Shown here piece after piece: positions 10,910 through 19,971 of a DNA stretch of 64,000 bases. The DNA comes from Streptomyces pluripotens. Its GTDB lineage: Bacteria; Actinomycetota; Actinomycetes; Streptomycetales; Streptomycetaceae. The stretch is taken from contig NZ_CP021080.1 of assembly GCF_000802245.2 (NCBI RefSeq), positions 3,286,001-3,350,000 of the forward strand. The letters run 5' to 3'. Both the position numbers and the translations under genes were made by a program. The notes beneath the pieces are model-generated. The model worked only from the letters and a program-made list of their open reading frames with translations, did not search any database and was not told where the DNA came from. Numbering within the stretch: the first letter of the stretch is position 1; each line of letters begins with the position of its first letter.

Positions 10910-13177
10910 ATGCAACTCGCCGCGATCATCGTGTCGCTGGTCCTGACCGTGGTCGGCGTTGCGCTGCTCGCCCGTGCCATCGGCCAGTTCGTCCGGTACT
11001 TCAGGCTGGGCCAACCCGTCCCCGCCGGCAGCCGGACCGACAATCCGTACCAGCGCAGTGTGACCTTGGTCCGGGAGTTCCTCGGCCACACCCGCATGAA
11101 CCGCTGGGGGATCATCGGCATCGCCCACTGGTTCGTCGCCATCGGGTTCCTGACCCTGCCGCCGACCCTCGCCCAGGCGTTCGGCCAGCTCTTCCAAGCC
11201 GACTGGACCCTCCCGCTGATCGGCGGCTTCCTGCCGTTCGAGATGTACATCGAGTTCATCGGCGTCATGACGACCCTGGGCATCCTCGTCCTCATGACGA
11301 TCCGGCTGCTGAGCCTGCCGTCCCGGCCGGGCCGCAAGTCCCGCTTCGCCGGTTCGAAGGCCGGACAGGCCTACTTCGTCGAGTACGTCATCCTCATCAT
11401 CGGCCTGGCGATCTACGTCCTGCGCGGCCTGGAGGGCGCGCTGCACCACGTGGACCACTACGAGGCGGCGTACTTCGCCTCGTACCCACTGGTCATCGCG
11501 TTCAAGGGCCTGAGCACCACCGCGCTGCAGAACCTGGTCTACCTGGCCGCGATGGTCAAGATCGGCACCTCGTTCGTCTGGATGATCGTGGTGTCACTCA
11601 ACACCAACATGGGTGTGGCCTGGCACCGCTTCCTCGCCTTCCCGAACATCTGGTTCAAGCGCAACGCCACCGGCGGGACCGCGCTGGGCGGCCTGCAGCC
11701 CATGACGTCCGGCGGCGAACCGATCGACTTCACCGACCCCGGTGAGGACGACGTCTTCGGCGTCTCCCAGGTCGAGCAGTTCTCCTGGAAGGGTCTGCTG
11801 GACTTCTCCACCTGCACCGAGTGCGGTCGCTGCCAGTCGCAGTGCCCGGCCTGGAACACCGGCAAGCCGCTCTCCCCCAAGCTCCTGGTCATGTCCCTGC
11901 GGGACCACGCACACGCCAAGGCGCCGTATCTGCTGGCCGGGGGCGGCAAGACGATGGAGGGCGAGGAGAAGGCCTCCGAGGAGCAGCTGAAGGACGTCCC
12001 CGCCACCGCCCTGGCCGAGGCCGAGCGCCCGCTGATCGGCACCGCCGAGGAGAACGGCGTCATCGACCCGGACGTCCTGTGGTCCTGCACCACCTGCGGC
12101 GCCTGCGTCGAGCAGTGCCCGGTGGACATCGAGCATGTCGACCACATCGTCGACATGCGCCGCTACCAGGTCATGATCGAGAGTGCCTTCCCGTCCGAGG
12201 CGGGCACGATGCTGAAGAACCTGGAGAAGAAGGGCAACCCCTGGGGCCTGGCCAAGAAGCAGCGGCTGGAGTGGACCAAGGAGGTCGACTTCGAGGTCCC
12301 GGTCGTCGGCAAGGACATCGAGGACCTCACCGAGGTCGAGTACCTGTACTGGGTCGGCTGTGCCGGTGCCCTGGAAGACCGCGCCAAGAAGACGACGAAG
12401 GCCTTCGCCGAACTCCTCCACATGGCGGGCGTGAAGTTCGCGATCATGGGCGGGGACGAGAAGTGCACTGGCGACTCCGCCCGCCGCCTGGGCAACGAGC
12501 CCCTGTTCCAGGAGCTCGGCATGGAGAACGTGGCCGCGCTCAACATGGCCTTCGGTGAGGACGACGAGGACGAGTCGACCAAGAAGCCCAGGTCGGCGAA
12601 GAAGATCGTCGCCACCTGCCCGCACTGCCTCAACACACTCGGCAACGAGTACCCGCAGCTCGGCGGCGACTACGAGGTCATCCACCACACCCAGCTGCTC
12701 CAGCACCTCGTCGACGAGGGCAAGCTGATCCCGGTGACCCCGGTCGAGGGCATCATCACTTACCACGACCCCTGCTACCTGGGCCGCCACAACAAGATCT
12801 ACACGCCCCCGCGCGAGATCATCGGCAAGGTCCCGGGCCTCAGGAACGAGGAGATGCACCGCCACAAGGAGCGCGGCTTCTGCTGCGGCGCCGGCGGAGC
12901 CCGGATGTGGATGGAGGAGCGGATCGGCAAGCGCATCAACAACGAGCGCGTCGACGAAGCCCTCTCCCTCAACCCCGACATCGTCTCCACCGCCTGCCCG
13001 TTCTGCTTGGTCATGCTGACCGACTCGGTGAACGGCAAGAAGAACGACGGCAAGGCCAAGGAGTCCATCCAGGTCGTCGACGTCGCCCAACTGCTGCTCG
13101 ACTCCGTCAAGACCCCGGTCGACCCGGCAGGCGAAACGGAATCGGAGAACGAGCCCGAGCCGGAACCGGTGCAGTAG
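10910..13177 (+). CDS. Membrane-bound HdrD-like Fe-S reductase
   Basis: A 755-aa protein. The start at ATG 10910 has AGGAG 6 nt before it. Residues 1-260 hold about five membrane spans like a NarI-type cytochrome part (QLAAIIVSLVLTVVGVALL at the start). Two [4Fe-4S] ferredoxin motifs follow (CTECGRCQSQCP and CTTCGACVEQCP). Two cysteine-rich CCG domains of the heterodisulfide-reductase type come next: CAGALEDR and CTGDSA with CPHCLNTL, then DPCYLGRHNKIY, CCGAGGARMW and CPFCLVML. The tail is acidic. The architecture is that of the actinobacterial HdrD/FadF-like proteins, including mycobacterial Rv0338c, thought to pass electrons between the quinone pool and an unknown partner. It is a single-gene unit ended by a hairpin. 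Confidence 0.9.
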   Translation: MQLAAIIVSLVLTVVGVALLARAIGQFVRYFRLGQPVPAGSRTDNPYQRSVTLVREFLGHTRMNRWGIIGIAHWFVAIGFLTLPPTLAQAFGQLFQADWTLPLIGGFLPFEMYIEFIGVMTTLGILVLMTIRLLSLPSRPGRKSRFAGSKAGQAYFVEYVILIIGLAIYVLRGLEGALHHVDHYEAAYFASYPLVIAFKGLSTTALQNLVYLAAMVKIGTSFVWMIVVSLNTNMGVAWHRFLAFPNIWFKRNATGGTALGGLQPMTSGGEPIDFTDPGEDDVFGVSQVEQFSWKGLLDFSTCTECGRCQSQCPAWNTGKPLSPKLLVMSLRDHAHAKAPYLLAGGGKTMEGEEKASEEQLKDVPATALAEAERPLIGTAEENGVIDPDVLWSCTTCGACVEQCPVDIEHVDHIVDMRRYQVMIESAFPSEAGTMLKNLEKKGNPWGLAKKQRLEWTKEVDFEVPVVGKDIEDLTEVEYLYWVGCAGALEDRAKKTTKAFAELLHMAGVKFAIMGGDEKCTGDSARRLGNEPLFQELGMENVAALNMAFGEDDEDESTKKPRSAKKIVATCPHCLNTLGNEYPQLGGDYEVIHHTQLLQHLVDEGKLIPVTPVEGIITYHDPCYLGRHNKIYTPPREIIGKVPGLRNEEMHRHKERGFCCGAGGARMWMEERIGKRINNERVDEALSLNPDIVSTACPFCLVMLTDSVNGKKNDGKAKESIQVVDVAQLLLDSVKTPVDPAGETESENEPEPEPVQ

Positions 13178-13212
13178 CCGGCCCAAGCCGCTACGACCCG
13201 CTCAGACCCGAC

Positions 13213-13245
13213 GGCGCCCCCCGCCCCGCACAGGCAGGGGGCGCC
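13213..13245. terminator. Terminator after Fe-S reductase
   Basis: GGCGCCCCC pairs with GGGGGCGCC around a loop of about 15 nt, 36 nt past the stop codon. Confidence 0.65.
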
Positions 13246-13386
13246 GCGGCATACGCGGGACCGGTTCAGCCCGACGGCGCCGCCGCGCATCCGAGCCGTC
13301 CTCGGCCCCTTCGCCGCTGAACGCCAGCAGGCTGCTCCCCGCCCCGACGAGGTAATCGGCCCTCAGGTTCGCCTGAAAATCAAACT

Positions 13387-13405
13387 CATGTACAACCCTT
13401 ACATG
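13387..13405. promoter_or_regulatory. Inverted repeat CATGTA-N7-TACATG
   Basis: Six-base perfect arms lie in an AT-richer patch about 130 nt upstream of the FG-GAP gene. It is a candidate operator; the remaining spacer (13246-13535) holds nothing else recognised. Confidence 0.35.
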
Positions 13406-13535
13406 TCCCCGCCGGTCTCCCTTCTGCTGACCGCCCCGTGAACCCGGGGACAACTCACGGCAAACGCGGGCAGTCCGCAGTACACCGACCCCGGATGCCC
13501 CGGGCATCCCACATATGCCGCAGGGAGAAACCCGC

Positions 13536-15017
13536 TTGCACAGCACCAGACGCATCGCCCTCGCGACGGCCGCCGCGGCCGCGCTGACGGGAGGTCTGCT
13601 CACCTTCGCCAGCACCCCCGCCATGGCCGCCGACTCCTTCAAGGTCGCGAAGGCCGACTTCAACGGCGACGGCATAGGCGACGTCGCCGCCTCCGCGCCC
13701 GCCGCCTACGTGAACGGCCACAAGGGTGCCGGCCAGGTCGTCGTCCTGTACGGCTCGGCCTCCGGCATCAAGTCCACCCAGCGCAGCACGATCAGCCAGA
13801 ACACCTCCGGCGTTCCCGGCACCTCCGAGGCCGGCGACCGCTTCGGCGAAACCACCGCGTACGCCGACTTCAACGGGGACGGCATCGACGACCTCGTCGT
13901 CGGCACCCCCGCCGAGAAGGTCGGCACCGACGTCAACGGCGGCACCGTCGCCATCCTCTGGGGTTCCAAGAACGGCATCACCGGCAAGGGCGTCACCATC
14001 CACGACCCGGCCCCGTCCGCCCACGACTTCTGGGGCAAGAACCTGGCCGCCGGCGACTTCGACGGCGACGGCAAGGCCGACCTGGTCGTCGGCTCCTCCA
14101 AGAGCACCCTCTACCTCTACCGGGGCGGCTTCACCACCTCGGGCGCCTACGGCAGCCTCTCCACCGTGAAGCCGCCGATCCAGTCGGGCACCAACTCCTA
14201 CCCCTACGGCCCACTGAACCTGACCGCCGGCGACGTCAACGGCGACGGCCGCACGGACCTCGTCGTGGACGGCTACGAGACCAAGACCGACTACGGTTGG
14301 AACACCAACTACTGGCTGCCCGGCTCCCCCAGCGGCCTGAGCGGCTCCTCCGCCAAGGCCCTGAAGCCGGGCATCATCACCGGCATCGGCGACATCAACG
14401 GCGACGGCTACGGCGACATCGTCAGCGGCGCCGGCTGGGACGGCTCCCTGGAGGACGGCACCAAGGTCCCGGACTCGGCCGACGGCGGCAAGGTGAACAT
14501 CACCTACGGTTCCGCCTCCGGCCCGGCCTCCACCATCGGCATCACCCAGAACACCGGCAACGTGCCCGGCAAGTCGGAGAAGGGCGACGCCTTCGGCCAC
14601 GAGCTCGACCTCGGCGACATCAACGGCGACGGCTACCAGGACCTCGTCGTCAGCAGCCCCGCGGAGGACATCAGCGGTGTCTCCAACACCGGCATGGTGA
14701 CCATCCTGTACGGCTCCCCCTCCGGTGTGAACACCACCTCCGGCATGCAGTCCTTCCACCAGAACACCGCGGGCGTCCCCGGAAGCAACGAGGACAACGA
14801 CCTGTTCGGCGCCGACGTCAAGCTCGACGACGTCACCGGTGACGGCAAGGCCGACCTGGTGGTGGGCTCGTACGAGAACGGCGGCAACGGCGCCGTCACC
14901 TACCTGCCGTCCAACGGCACCAAGATCACCACGTCCGGCGCCAGGTTCATCTCCTGCACGTCCGCCGGCGTCTCCACAGCCGGTGCGCCCCTGTTCGGCG
15001 TCAACTTCGCCGACTGA
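13536..15017 (+). CDS. Secreted FG-GAP repeat (integrin-alpha-like) protein
   Basis: A 493-aa exported protein. The TTG at 13536 is preferred over the ATG at 13515 because GGGAG lies 9 nt before it and the signal peptide (STRRIALATAAAAALTGG, cleavage near AMAA) begins there. The mature part is six to seven FG-GAP/VCBS repeats, each with a calcium-type loop DxNGDG or DxDGDG (DFNGDGIGDV, DFNGDGIDDL, DFDGDGKADL, DVNGDGRTDL, DINGDGYGDI, DINGDGYQDL). These build a beta-propeller that usually binds ligands or surfaces. Many streptomycetes carry several such genes; the partner is unknown. Monocistronic. Confidence 0.9.
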   Translation: MHSTRRIALATAAAAALTGGLLTFASTPAMAADSFKVAKADFNGDGIGDVAASAPAAYVNGHKGAGQVVVLYGSASGIKSTQRSTISQNTSGVPGTSEAGDRFGETTAYADFNGDGIDDLVVGTPAEKVGTDVNGGTVAILWGSKNGITGKGVTIHDPAPSAHDFWGKNLAAGDFDGDGKADLVVGSSKSTLYLYRGGFTTSGAYGSLSTVKPPIQSGTNSYPYGPLNLTAGDVNGDGRTDLVVDGYETKTDYGWNTNYWLPGSPSGLSGSSAKALKPGIITGIGDINGDGYGDIVSGAGWDGSLEDGTKVPDSADGGKVNITYGSASGPASTIGITQNTGNVPGKSEKGDAFGHELDLGDINGDGYQDLVVSSPAEDISGVSNTGMVTILYGSPSGVNTTSGMQSFHQNTAGVPGSNEDNDLFGADVKLDDVTGDGKADLVVGSYENGGNGAVTYLPSNGTKITTSGARFISCTSAGVSTAGAPLFGVNFAD

Positions 15018-15333
15018 GACAGCTGAGCCGACCGCGCCGGACCGAGCACCGGCGCGCCGCCGCACGAGGGGGTGGAGCCGGGTCCACAGCACCCGGCCCC
15101 ACCCCCGCCCGCCCCGCCCGGACCGCCCCACCCGCCCCGCTCGCCACGGCCGTCCCCGGCACGGCCCGGACAGCTGCCCGACAGCTCCCGGACAGCCTGC
15201 TGACGGCTCCCCCGGCAATCCCCTGATTCCTCCCCTGACGGTCCCTTAGGGGATGTCACAGCTGTGCCGCAAAGCCGCTCCGCGCACCCGGCTCCGGGCG
15301 CATCGCCTCCCCGGACCGGGTACGTTCGTTGAC
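15018..15333. other. Spacer before Yip1 gene
   Basis: About 315 nt of GC-rich DNA with imperfect CCGGACAGCT-like repeats near 15167-15202. No gene and no clear terminator hairpin were recognised. Confidence 0.4.
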
Positions 15334-16308
15334 GTGGCTGGATTCAGGATCGGACGCGGGGGTCGGAACGACCGTGCCCCGCAAGGACAGCAGGCGCCGC
15401 AGGCCCCGTCGCAGGGCGGGCCCGGCCCGTCGCACGGACAGCAGGGGCCGTCGCCGTACGGACAACCCGCGGGACCGTCGTACGGACAGCGGAGCCCGTC
15501 GTACGGCTATCCGTCGACGCAGCAGCCGTACCCGCCGCAGCGGTCGTCGTACGGTGCCGGCGGCGCACCGTGGCCGCAGGCCGAGGACGGGCCCGAGTAC
15601 TTCGGGGACGGCTACCCCGGCGGCCACCCCGGACAGGGCGGTGCTCCGGACCCGTACACGGCCAACAACCCGGGTCACACCCAGGCCTTCTCGGTCGACG
15701 ACGCCGCCGGCTACACCCAGGGGCAGACCTACCACGCCGGCTCGGCCGCTCCGTCGGCCCCGCTCGGGCCTCCCCTGCACTGGAAGGAACTGCTGCGGGG
15801 GATCTTCCTCTCCCCCGACCAGACGTTCCTGCGAATGCGGGACTACACGATGTGGCGTCCGGCCCTCGTCGTCACCTTCCTCTATGGCCTGCTCGCCGTC
15901 TTCGGCTTCGACGGCGCCCGCAAGGACGCGATCAACGCCACGCTCTCCAACGCGGTCCCGATCGTCCTGATCACCGCCGTGACCATGGTGCTGAGCACCT
16001 TCGTCCTGGGGGTGGTCACCCACACCCTGGCCCGCCAACTCGGCGGTGACGGCTCCTGGCAGCCCACGGTCGGTCTGTCCATGCTGATCACGTCCCTGAC
16101 GGACGCCCCCCGACTGGTGTTCGCCATGTTCCTAGGTGGCGACGCGGGCTTCGTCCAGGTGCTCGGCTGGGCCACCTGGGTCGCGGCCGGAGCACTGCTG
16201 ACCCTGATGGTCTCCCGCTCCCACGACCTGCCCTGGCCGAAGGCGCTGGGCGCGTCCGCGATCCAGCTGATCGCGCTGCTGTCGATCGTGAAACTGGGCA
16301 CGTTCTAA
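15334..16308 (+). CDS. Yip1-domain membrane protein with Gln/Pro-rich N-terminus
   Basis: A 324-aa protein. The GTG at 15334 (MAGFRIGRGG) has no Shine-Dalgarno, so the message may be leaderless. Residues 1-150 are a low-complexity cytosolic tail rich in Gly, Gln, Pro, Ser and Tyr. Residues from about 155 carry the Yip1 membrane domain: LHWKELLRGIFLSPDQTFLR, then five hydrophobic segments (VVTFLYGLLAVFGF, VPIVLITAVTMVL and others). Yip1 proteins are membrane-organising proteins of unclear role in bacteria. A hairpin follows 15 nt after the stop. Confidence 0.85.
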   Translation: MAGFRIGRGGRNDRAPQGQQAPQAPSQGGPGPSHGQQGPSPYGQPAGPSYGQRSPSYGYPSTQQPYPPQRSSYGAGGAPWPQAEDGPEYFGDGYPGGHPGQGGAPDPYTANNPGHTQAFSVDDAAGYTQGQTYHAGSAAPSAPLGPPLHWKELLRGIFLSPDQTFLRMRDYTMWRPALVVTFLYGLLAVFGFDGARKDAINATLSNAVPIVLITAVTMVLSTFVLGVVTHTLARQLGGDGSWQPTVGLSMLITSLTDAPRLVFAMFLGGDAGFVQVLGWATWVAAGALLTLMVSRSHDLPWPKALGASAIQLIALLSIVKLGTF

Positions 16309-16322
16309 CCGCTCGGGCACAC

Positions 16323-16353
16323 ACGGGTGTACGACCCACGCTCGTACACCCGT
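16323..16353. terminator. Terminator after Yip1 gene
   Basis: ACGGGTGTACGA pairs perfectly with TCGTACACCCGT around a 7-nt loop. Confidence 0.75.
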
Positions 16354-16794
16354 CCGCCCCCGTACGGGCGTGCATGACACGGGGGAAAGGGCCCCAGGCC
16401 TACCACAGCGAGATTCTCAGCGGCGAGAATGGCCATCCGGCGTCAACGGGTGGACGGTGCCATCGTCGTCATCGAAGCGGGACCGGCCGGCCGTGGTGTC
16501 CGGGCAGGACGCGCTGGCGCTCTGCCGGGCCATCTGGGCACCAGGGGAGCCCAGATGGCTGCGGGGAGATCGAGCCGGTCACGTTCCCGCGCAGGATGCT
16601 CGTGCAGACCTCCCCCGTGTCCACCGACGCACGGGGGACGGGAGCGTGAAGCGTGGAGGCCGCCAAGGAGGGCGTCCCGCACGGAACCAGGCCGCGGCAT
16701 ACTCGGCTGCGACTGAGGATGGCCCGCCCGTGGGATGCTCGTTCGAGGCGCCGGCATGGCGCCCTGCCGACAGCTGGCACTCAACGAACCGAGG
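16354..16794. other. Gene-free accessory spacer
   Basis: Overlapping open frames on both strands, none with a ribosome site or recognisable domain. The gene fragments immediately downstream suggest a decayed region. Confidence 0.45.
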
Positions 16795-16890
16795 ATGCGT
16801 GGCGCACTGAGCAGCCGGCTCTTCGCCATCTCCTTCGACGCGCACCGGCCCGAGCGCCTGGCGCTTTTCTGGTCCGGCGTCCTGCGGCCG
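16795..16890 (+). pseudogene. VOC/glyoxalase-family N-terminal fragment
   Basis: SSRLFAISFDAHRPERLALF followed by WSGVL is the first beta-alpha unit of a VOC (glyoxalase/bleomycin-resistance) protein as found in Streptomyces. After about 30 residues the similarity stops, at the point where the opposite-strand fragment begins (near 16890). The rest of a domain of about 120-240 aa is missing. Confidence 0.55.
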
Positions 16891-16892
16891 GC

Positions 16893-17049
16893 CTCTCACG
16901 GCGCAGTTGCCCGTAGCGCGTCGTGTAGACGTCGAGCGCTTCATGCAACGAGCACCCGAGGTGGTCGCGAAGCGCCTTGAGCCCACGATGATGCGCACAG
17001 CGATGATCTCGCCGTCCGCCACCTCTACGCCGTTGTCCTTGAGGCCCAT
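16893..17049 (-). pseudogene. Broken small helical (possibly DNA-binding) protein
   Basis: The ATG at 17049 opens MGLKDNGVEVADGEIIAVR. After a +1 frameshift near 16980 the similarity resumes as LKALRDHLGCSLHEALDVY, ending near RYGQLR. Together these look like one small conserved streptomycete protein of unknown function that is frameshifted and 3' truncated where it meets the VOC fragment. Confidence 0.45.
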
Positions 17050-17099
17050 GTGCAGAGATCAAGAGCGAGGGCTCTCGGAGGAGGCAAGGGAGCAGCAGG

Positions 17100-17609
17100 T
17101 TAGAGCGCTTCCCTGTTCTCCTTGATCGGCTCACCCGACCTACTGACTGGAGGCAAGACCGACCACGGGAAGTTGATCCATTCGTCGGTGCGCTTCCAGA
17201 CGTACTCGCACTGCACGAGGGAGTGGGACTTCTCGTAGATCACCGCGGAGCGCACCTCGGCGACGGTGTCGAGGCAGAAGTCGCGCACGAGCTTGAGCGT
17301 CTTGCCGGTGTCCGCGACGTCGTCGGTGATGAGCACCTTCTTGTCGGAGAAGTCGATGACGTTGGGGACGGGCGCCAGCATGACCGGCATCTCCAGGGTG
17401 GTCCCCACGCCGGTGTAGAACTCGACGTTCACCAGGTGGATGTTCTTGCAGTCGAGGGCGTAGGCGAGTCCTCCGGCGACGAACACACCGCCCCGGGCGA
17501 TGCTGAGCACGATGTCCGGCTCGTACCCGTCGTCGGCGATGGTCTGGGCCAGTTCCCGAACAGCGGTCCCGAACCGCTCGTACGTCAGGTTCTCCCGCAC
17601 GTCACTCAT
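17100..17609 (-). CDS. Phosphoribosyltransferase (type I, Gpt/Hpt-like)
   Basis: A 169-aa enzyme. The PRPP loop VLITDDVADTGKTL is the type I PRTase signature, and the N-terminal part has IVLSIARGGVFVAGGLAYAL, the pyrophosphate-binding loop. Similar proteins transfer phosphoribosyl from PRPP to a purine base. The base specificity cannot be told from sequence, because the hood region (NFPWSVLPP) is short. The gene lies 13 nt downstream of dcd in the same direction, so the two likely form a nucleotide-salvage operon. Confidence 0.9.
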   Translation of the reverse strand: MSDVRENLTYERFGTAVRELAQTIADDGYEPDIVLSIARGGVFVAGGLAYALDCKNIHLVNVEFYTGVGTTLEMPVMLAPVPNVIDFSDKKVLITDDVADTGKTLKLVRDFCLDTVAEVRSAVIYEKSHSLVQCEYVWKRTDEWINFPWSVLPPVSRSGEPIKENREAL

Positions 17610-17622
17610 GTCGTATCCGCCC

Positions 17623-18198
17623 TCACACCTGGGTCCGATGGAAACTCACGTAGGACCGCGAAGCGGTCGGCCCGCGCTGCCCCTGGTAACGGGAGCCGTA
17701 GCGCTGGGAGCCGTAGGGGAACTCGGCAGGCGAGGTCAGCCGGAACATGCACAGCTGGCCGATCTTCATCCCTGGCCAGAGCTTGATGGGGAGAGTGGCC
17801 AGGTTGGAGAGCTCCAGGGTGACGTGACCACTGAAGCCCGGATCGATGAACCCGGCGGTGGAGTGCGTGACGAGCCCAAGGCGCCCGAGCGAACTCTTCC
17901 CCTCCAACCGCGACGCAAGATCATCGGGCAGGGTGATGACCTCGTACGTGGAGGCGAGGACGAACTCCCCGGGGTGGAGGATGAACGGCTCGTTGCCCTC
18001 GGGCTCGACCAGGCGCGTCAGATCGGGCTGCTCGACCGAGGGGTCGATGTGCGGGTAGCGGTGGTTCTCGAACACCCGGAAGTAACGGTCCAGCCGTACG
18101 TCGATACTCGACGGCTGCACCATGGATTCGTCGTAGGGATCGATCCGTACCCGCCCGGCGTCGATCTCGGCCCGGATGTCCTTGTCTGAGAGAAGCAC
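17623..18198 (-). CDS. dcd: dCTP deaminase
   Basis: A 191-aa Dcd. It shows the trimeric dUTPase-like fold signatures [19 protein letters not shown] at the start, [43 protein letters not shown] (the catalytic Glu is in the following [14 protein letters not shown] stretch) and [14 protein letters not shown]. It converts dCTP to dUTP and ammonia in dTMP supply. Length matches the actinobacterial enzymes. It is followed by the phosphoribosyltransferase. Confidence 0.97.
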   Translation of the reverse strand: MLLSDKDIRAEIDAGRVRIDPYDESMVQPSSIDVRLDRYFRVFENHRYPHIDPSVEQPDLTRLVEPEGNEPFILHPGEFVLASTYEVITLPDDLASRLEGKSSLGRLGLVTHSTAGFIDPGFSGHVTLELSNLATLPIKLWPGMKIGQLCMFRLTSPAEFPYGSQRYGSRYQGQRGPTASRSYVSFHRTQV

Positions 18199-18215
18199 GT
18201 AGCGAGGATACGCAA

Positions 18216-18255
18216 GGCGCGCGGAGCCGTGACAATCGTGACGACTCCGCGCGCC
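18216..18255. terminator. Hairpin between zinc-ribbon gene and dcd
   Basis: GGCGCGCGGAG (18216-18226) pairs with CTCCGCGCGCC (18245-18255). It lies upstream of dcd and about 95 nt past the stop at 18349, so it probably ends the small upstream gene; an operator role for dcd is possible. Confidence 0.55.
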
Positions 18256-18348
18256 CGGTGTTACCGCCCGACTACAGCGCGTCCGCCGCGCCCGGCGTGC
18301 CTTACCCCTCTTGCCTCTGGTCCCGGCCGGCCCCGGCCGGTCACACCA

Positions 18349-18507
18349 CTACCGCTTCTGCAGGGCGACCGGCACCACACTGCGGAGCCGGGCACACCGC
18401 GGACACCTCATGAGCCTGCCAGGGCCGAGTCGCTCGGCCTGCTGCATCGGGAACGAAGCGGTGCTGAAGACGTGCCCGTCCGCGCAGCGGACGACGGTGC
18501 GTTCCAT
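18349..18507 (-). CDS. Small zinc-ribbon-like protein
   Basis: A 52-aa ORF with ATG at 18507 preceded by AAGGGAC; the frame is open further upstream to 18693 without a good start. The sequence MERTVVRCADGHVF, then LMRCPRCARLRSVVPV, puts one Cys-x3-His and one CxxC pair at the right distance for a minimal zinc ribbon. It resembles conserved unannotated streptomycete proteins. Function unknown. Confidence 0.6.
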   Translation of the reverse strand: MERTVVRCADGHVFSTASFPMQQAERLGPGRLMRCPRCARLRSVVPVALQKR

Positions 18508-18786
18508 CAAGTCCCTTATGTCCCTTCCCCAAGAGCTTCGCCGGACATACTGGCCCGGCAACAAAAGCCACATTACGGGATCAAAGAGACGACTCTCCAG
18601 GCGGCGCTCCGGCCTCACCCGACCCCCCGCCCTGCCCCCAAGGTACGCCCCAACTCCGTTCAACCGCAGCCGGATCCCGCCCCTGAAACACACTCAGCTC
18701 CCGGGGCCTGAACATCGAGGGGGCACGATGATGTAAGGTAAGCAAGTGTCCGGGCCTCGACTCCCAGAGTCACTGTCCGTACTTAC

Positions 18787-18860
18787 GCGGGTGTAGTTTA
18801 ATGGTAGAACATCAGCTTCCCAAGCTGAGAGCGCGAGTTCGATTCTCGTCACCCGCTCCA
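18787..18860 (+). tRNA. tRNA-Gly (anticodon CCC)
   Basis: A complete cloverleaf. The acceptor stem GCGGGTG pairs with CACCCGC, the D stem is intact, the anticodon stem is TCAGC/GCTGA with loop TTCCCAA (anticodon CCC, reading GGG), and the T arm contains TTCGATT. The CCA end is encoded (18858-18860). A strong hairpin follows 5 nt later. Confidence 0.95.
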
Positions 18861-18865
18861 GTGTG

Positions 18866-18892
18866 AAGGCCCAGGTCGGAGACCTGGGCCTT
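18866..18892 (+). terminator. tRNA-Gly terminator
   Basis: AAGGCCCAGGTC-GGA-GACCTGGGCCTT is a 12-bp perfect stem followed by TGTTTGTTG. Confidence 0.85.
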
Positions 18893-19092
18893 GTTTGTTG
18901 TGCGGCTTGTTCAGCCCTCGGGTGCCATAAACGCGCCAGATCCACCTCACAGGGATCCCGCACCAGTGGTGAAGCTCACCGGCGAGCCCATAGGTGAAGG
19001 AGGCAGGTGCTGACGAGCCAAGGGCGCGCCCAGAACGTCCCGGACCGTGTCCTGCCAATCTGGATTGCAGCCGGCGGCACTGGCCCGTCATA

Positions 19093-19971
19093 TCACCAGG
19101 GCAGGGGTTCCGGGCGGCGGTCCCACCACCATCCGTGTGCCGAGGCGACATCCTTGCCGGGGAGCGGCTCCTTGCCGAGCAGGCCATCCGTGTCGTCGAC
19201 TGTCAGGTCGGCGAAGAGGTCGTCCAGCGGCTCAAGAGCGTTCTGCAGGAGGACAGTTACGTTTGGGGGGAACTGATTGCGCAGCTGCTCCAACTTGTCC
19301 CTCGCTGAGAGACGCTCCATGTAGAGGTCGGCCGGATACCAGCCGGACGGCGCCCAGGCAGCTTCCATCTGGCGGACGAGTTTCTCCCAGGCGATCAGGG
19401 AACTCCTTGCCGTCCAGAACGGGGTTCCCGGGGTGTCGGTGTCCTCCGGGTACATGCGGTGCAGATGCGCGGCGAAGACGTCGCCAAGCGGGGTGACGAC
19501 CTTTAGCTCGCGGACAACTTCGGGGATGCGCGCCACCGTGACGTGCGGGAGCCGGTCGATGGGTGCCTCGACCCTGTCGATCGTGTAGCAGGGTTCTTCG
19601 TCGTCGTTCTCGTACAGACGTGCCCGTGTGACGAGTCCGCTCTCCGTTGCCAGCCAGTACGCGCTCGGCAGCGCCTCCTCGGCGGGGAAGAGGATCAGGG
19701 CGCCTGCCGACCGGGCGAAGGCGGAAGCCAACTCTCGCTCAGTGGGTCGCGGCTGCACCGACTCATGGACATAGATGTCCAGAGACGTGGACACGTCACC
19801 CAGGACGCTCACCATCTCGCACAGCACCAGGGCATCCCAGTTGCGCAGGTCCTGGTCTGTGTCCTCGTCGGCGACGTCCACTTCCTGGACGCCCACATGC
19901 AGGCACTGCGCAAGTGCGGCCGTGACGGCGTCGAGGGTCAGGGGCTCCACGGTGAGGAGGTTGTACGTCAT
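19093..19971 (-). CDS. Putative immunity protein to adjacent toxin
   Basis: A 292-aa acidic soluble protein with no signal or membrane segment and no recognised domain. Its ATG overlaps the stop of the toxin-like gene (ATGA at 19968-19971), the usual layout of polymorphic toxin and immunity genes. The acidic stretches (VDVADEDTDQD, ENDDEEP) also suit immunity proteins. It could instead be a conserved protein of another role. The assignment rests on context. Confidence 0.5.
   Translation of the reverse strand: MTYNLLTVEPLTLDAVTAALAQCLHVGVQEVDVADEDTDQDLRNWDALVLCEMVSVLGDVSTSLDIYVHESVQPRPTERELASAFARSAGALILFPAEEALPSAYWLATESGLVTRARLYENDDEEPCYTIDRVEAPIDRLPHVTVARIPEVVRELKVVTPLGDVFAAHLHRMYPEDTDTPGTPFWTARSSLIAWEKLVRQMEAAWAPSGWYPADLYMERLSARDKLEQLRNQFPPNVTVLLQNALEPLDDLFADLTVDDTDGLLGKEPLPGKDVASAHGWWWDRRPEPLPW

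Noticed and set aside
13455..15218. 587-aa minus-strand ORF over the FG-GAP gene
   Set aside because: Complement of repeated DxNGDG codons gives a long open frame; no start signal or known domain.
18694..18963. 89-aa minus-strand ORF containing RVTRIELALSAWEADVLPL
   Set aside because: It is antisense to the tRNA-Gly gene. This peptide recurs in databases as a false ORF over that tRNA.
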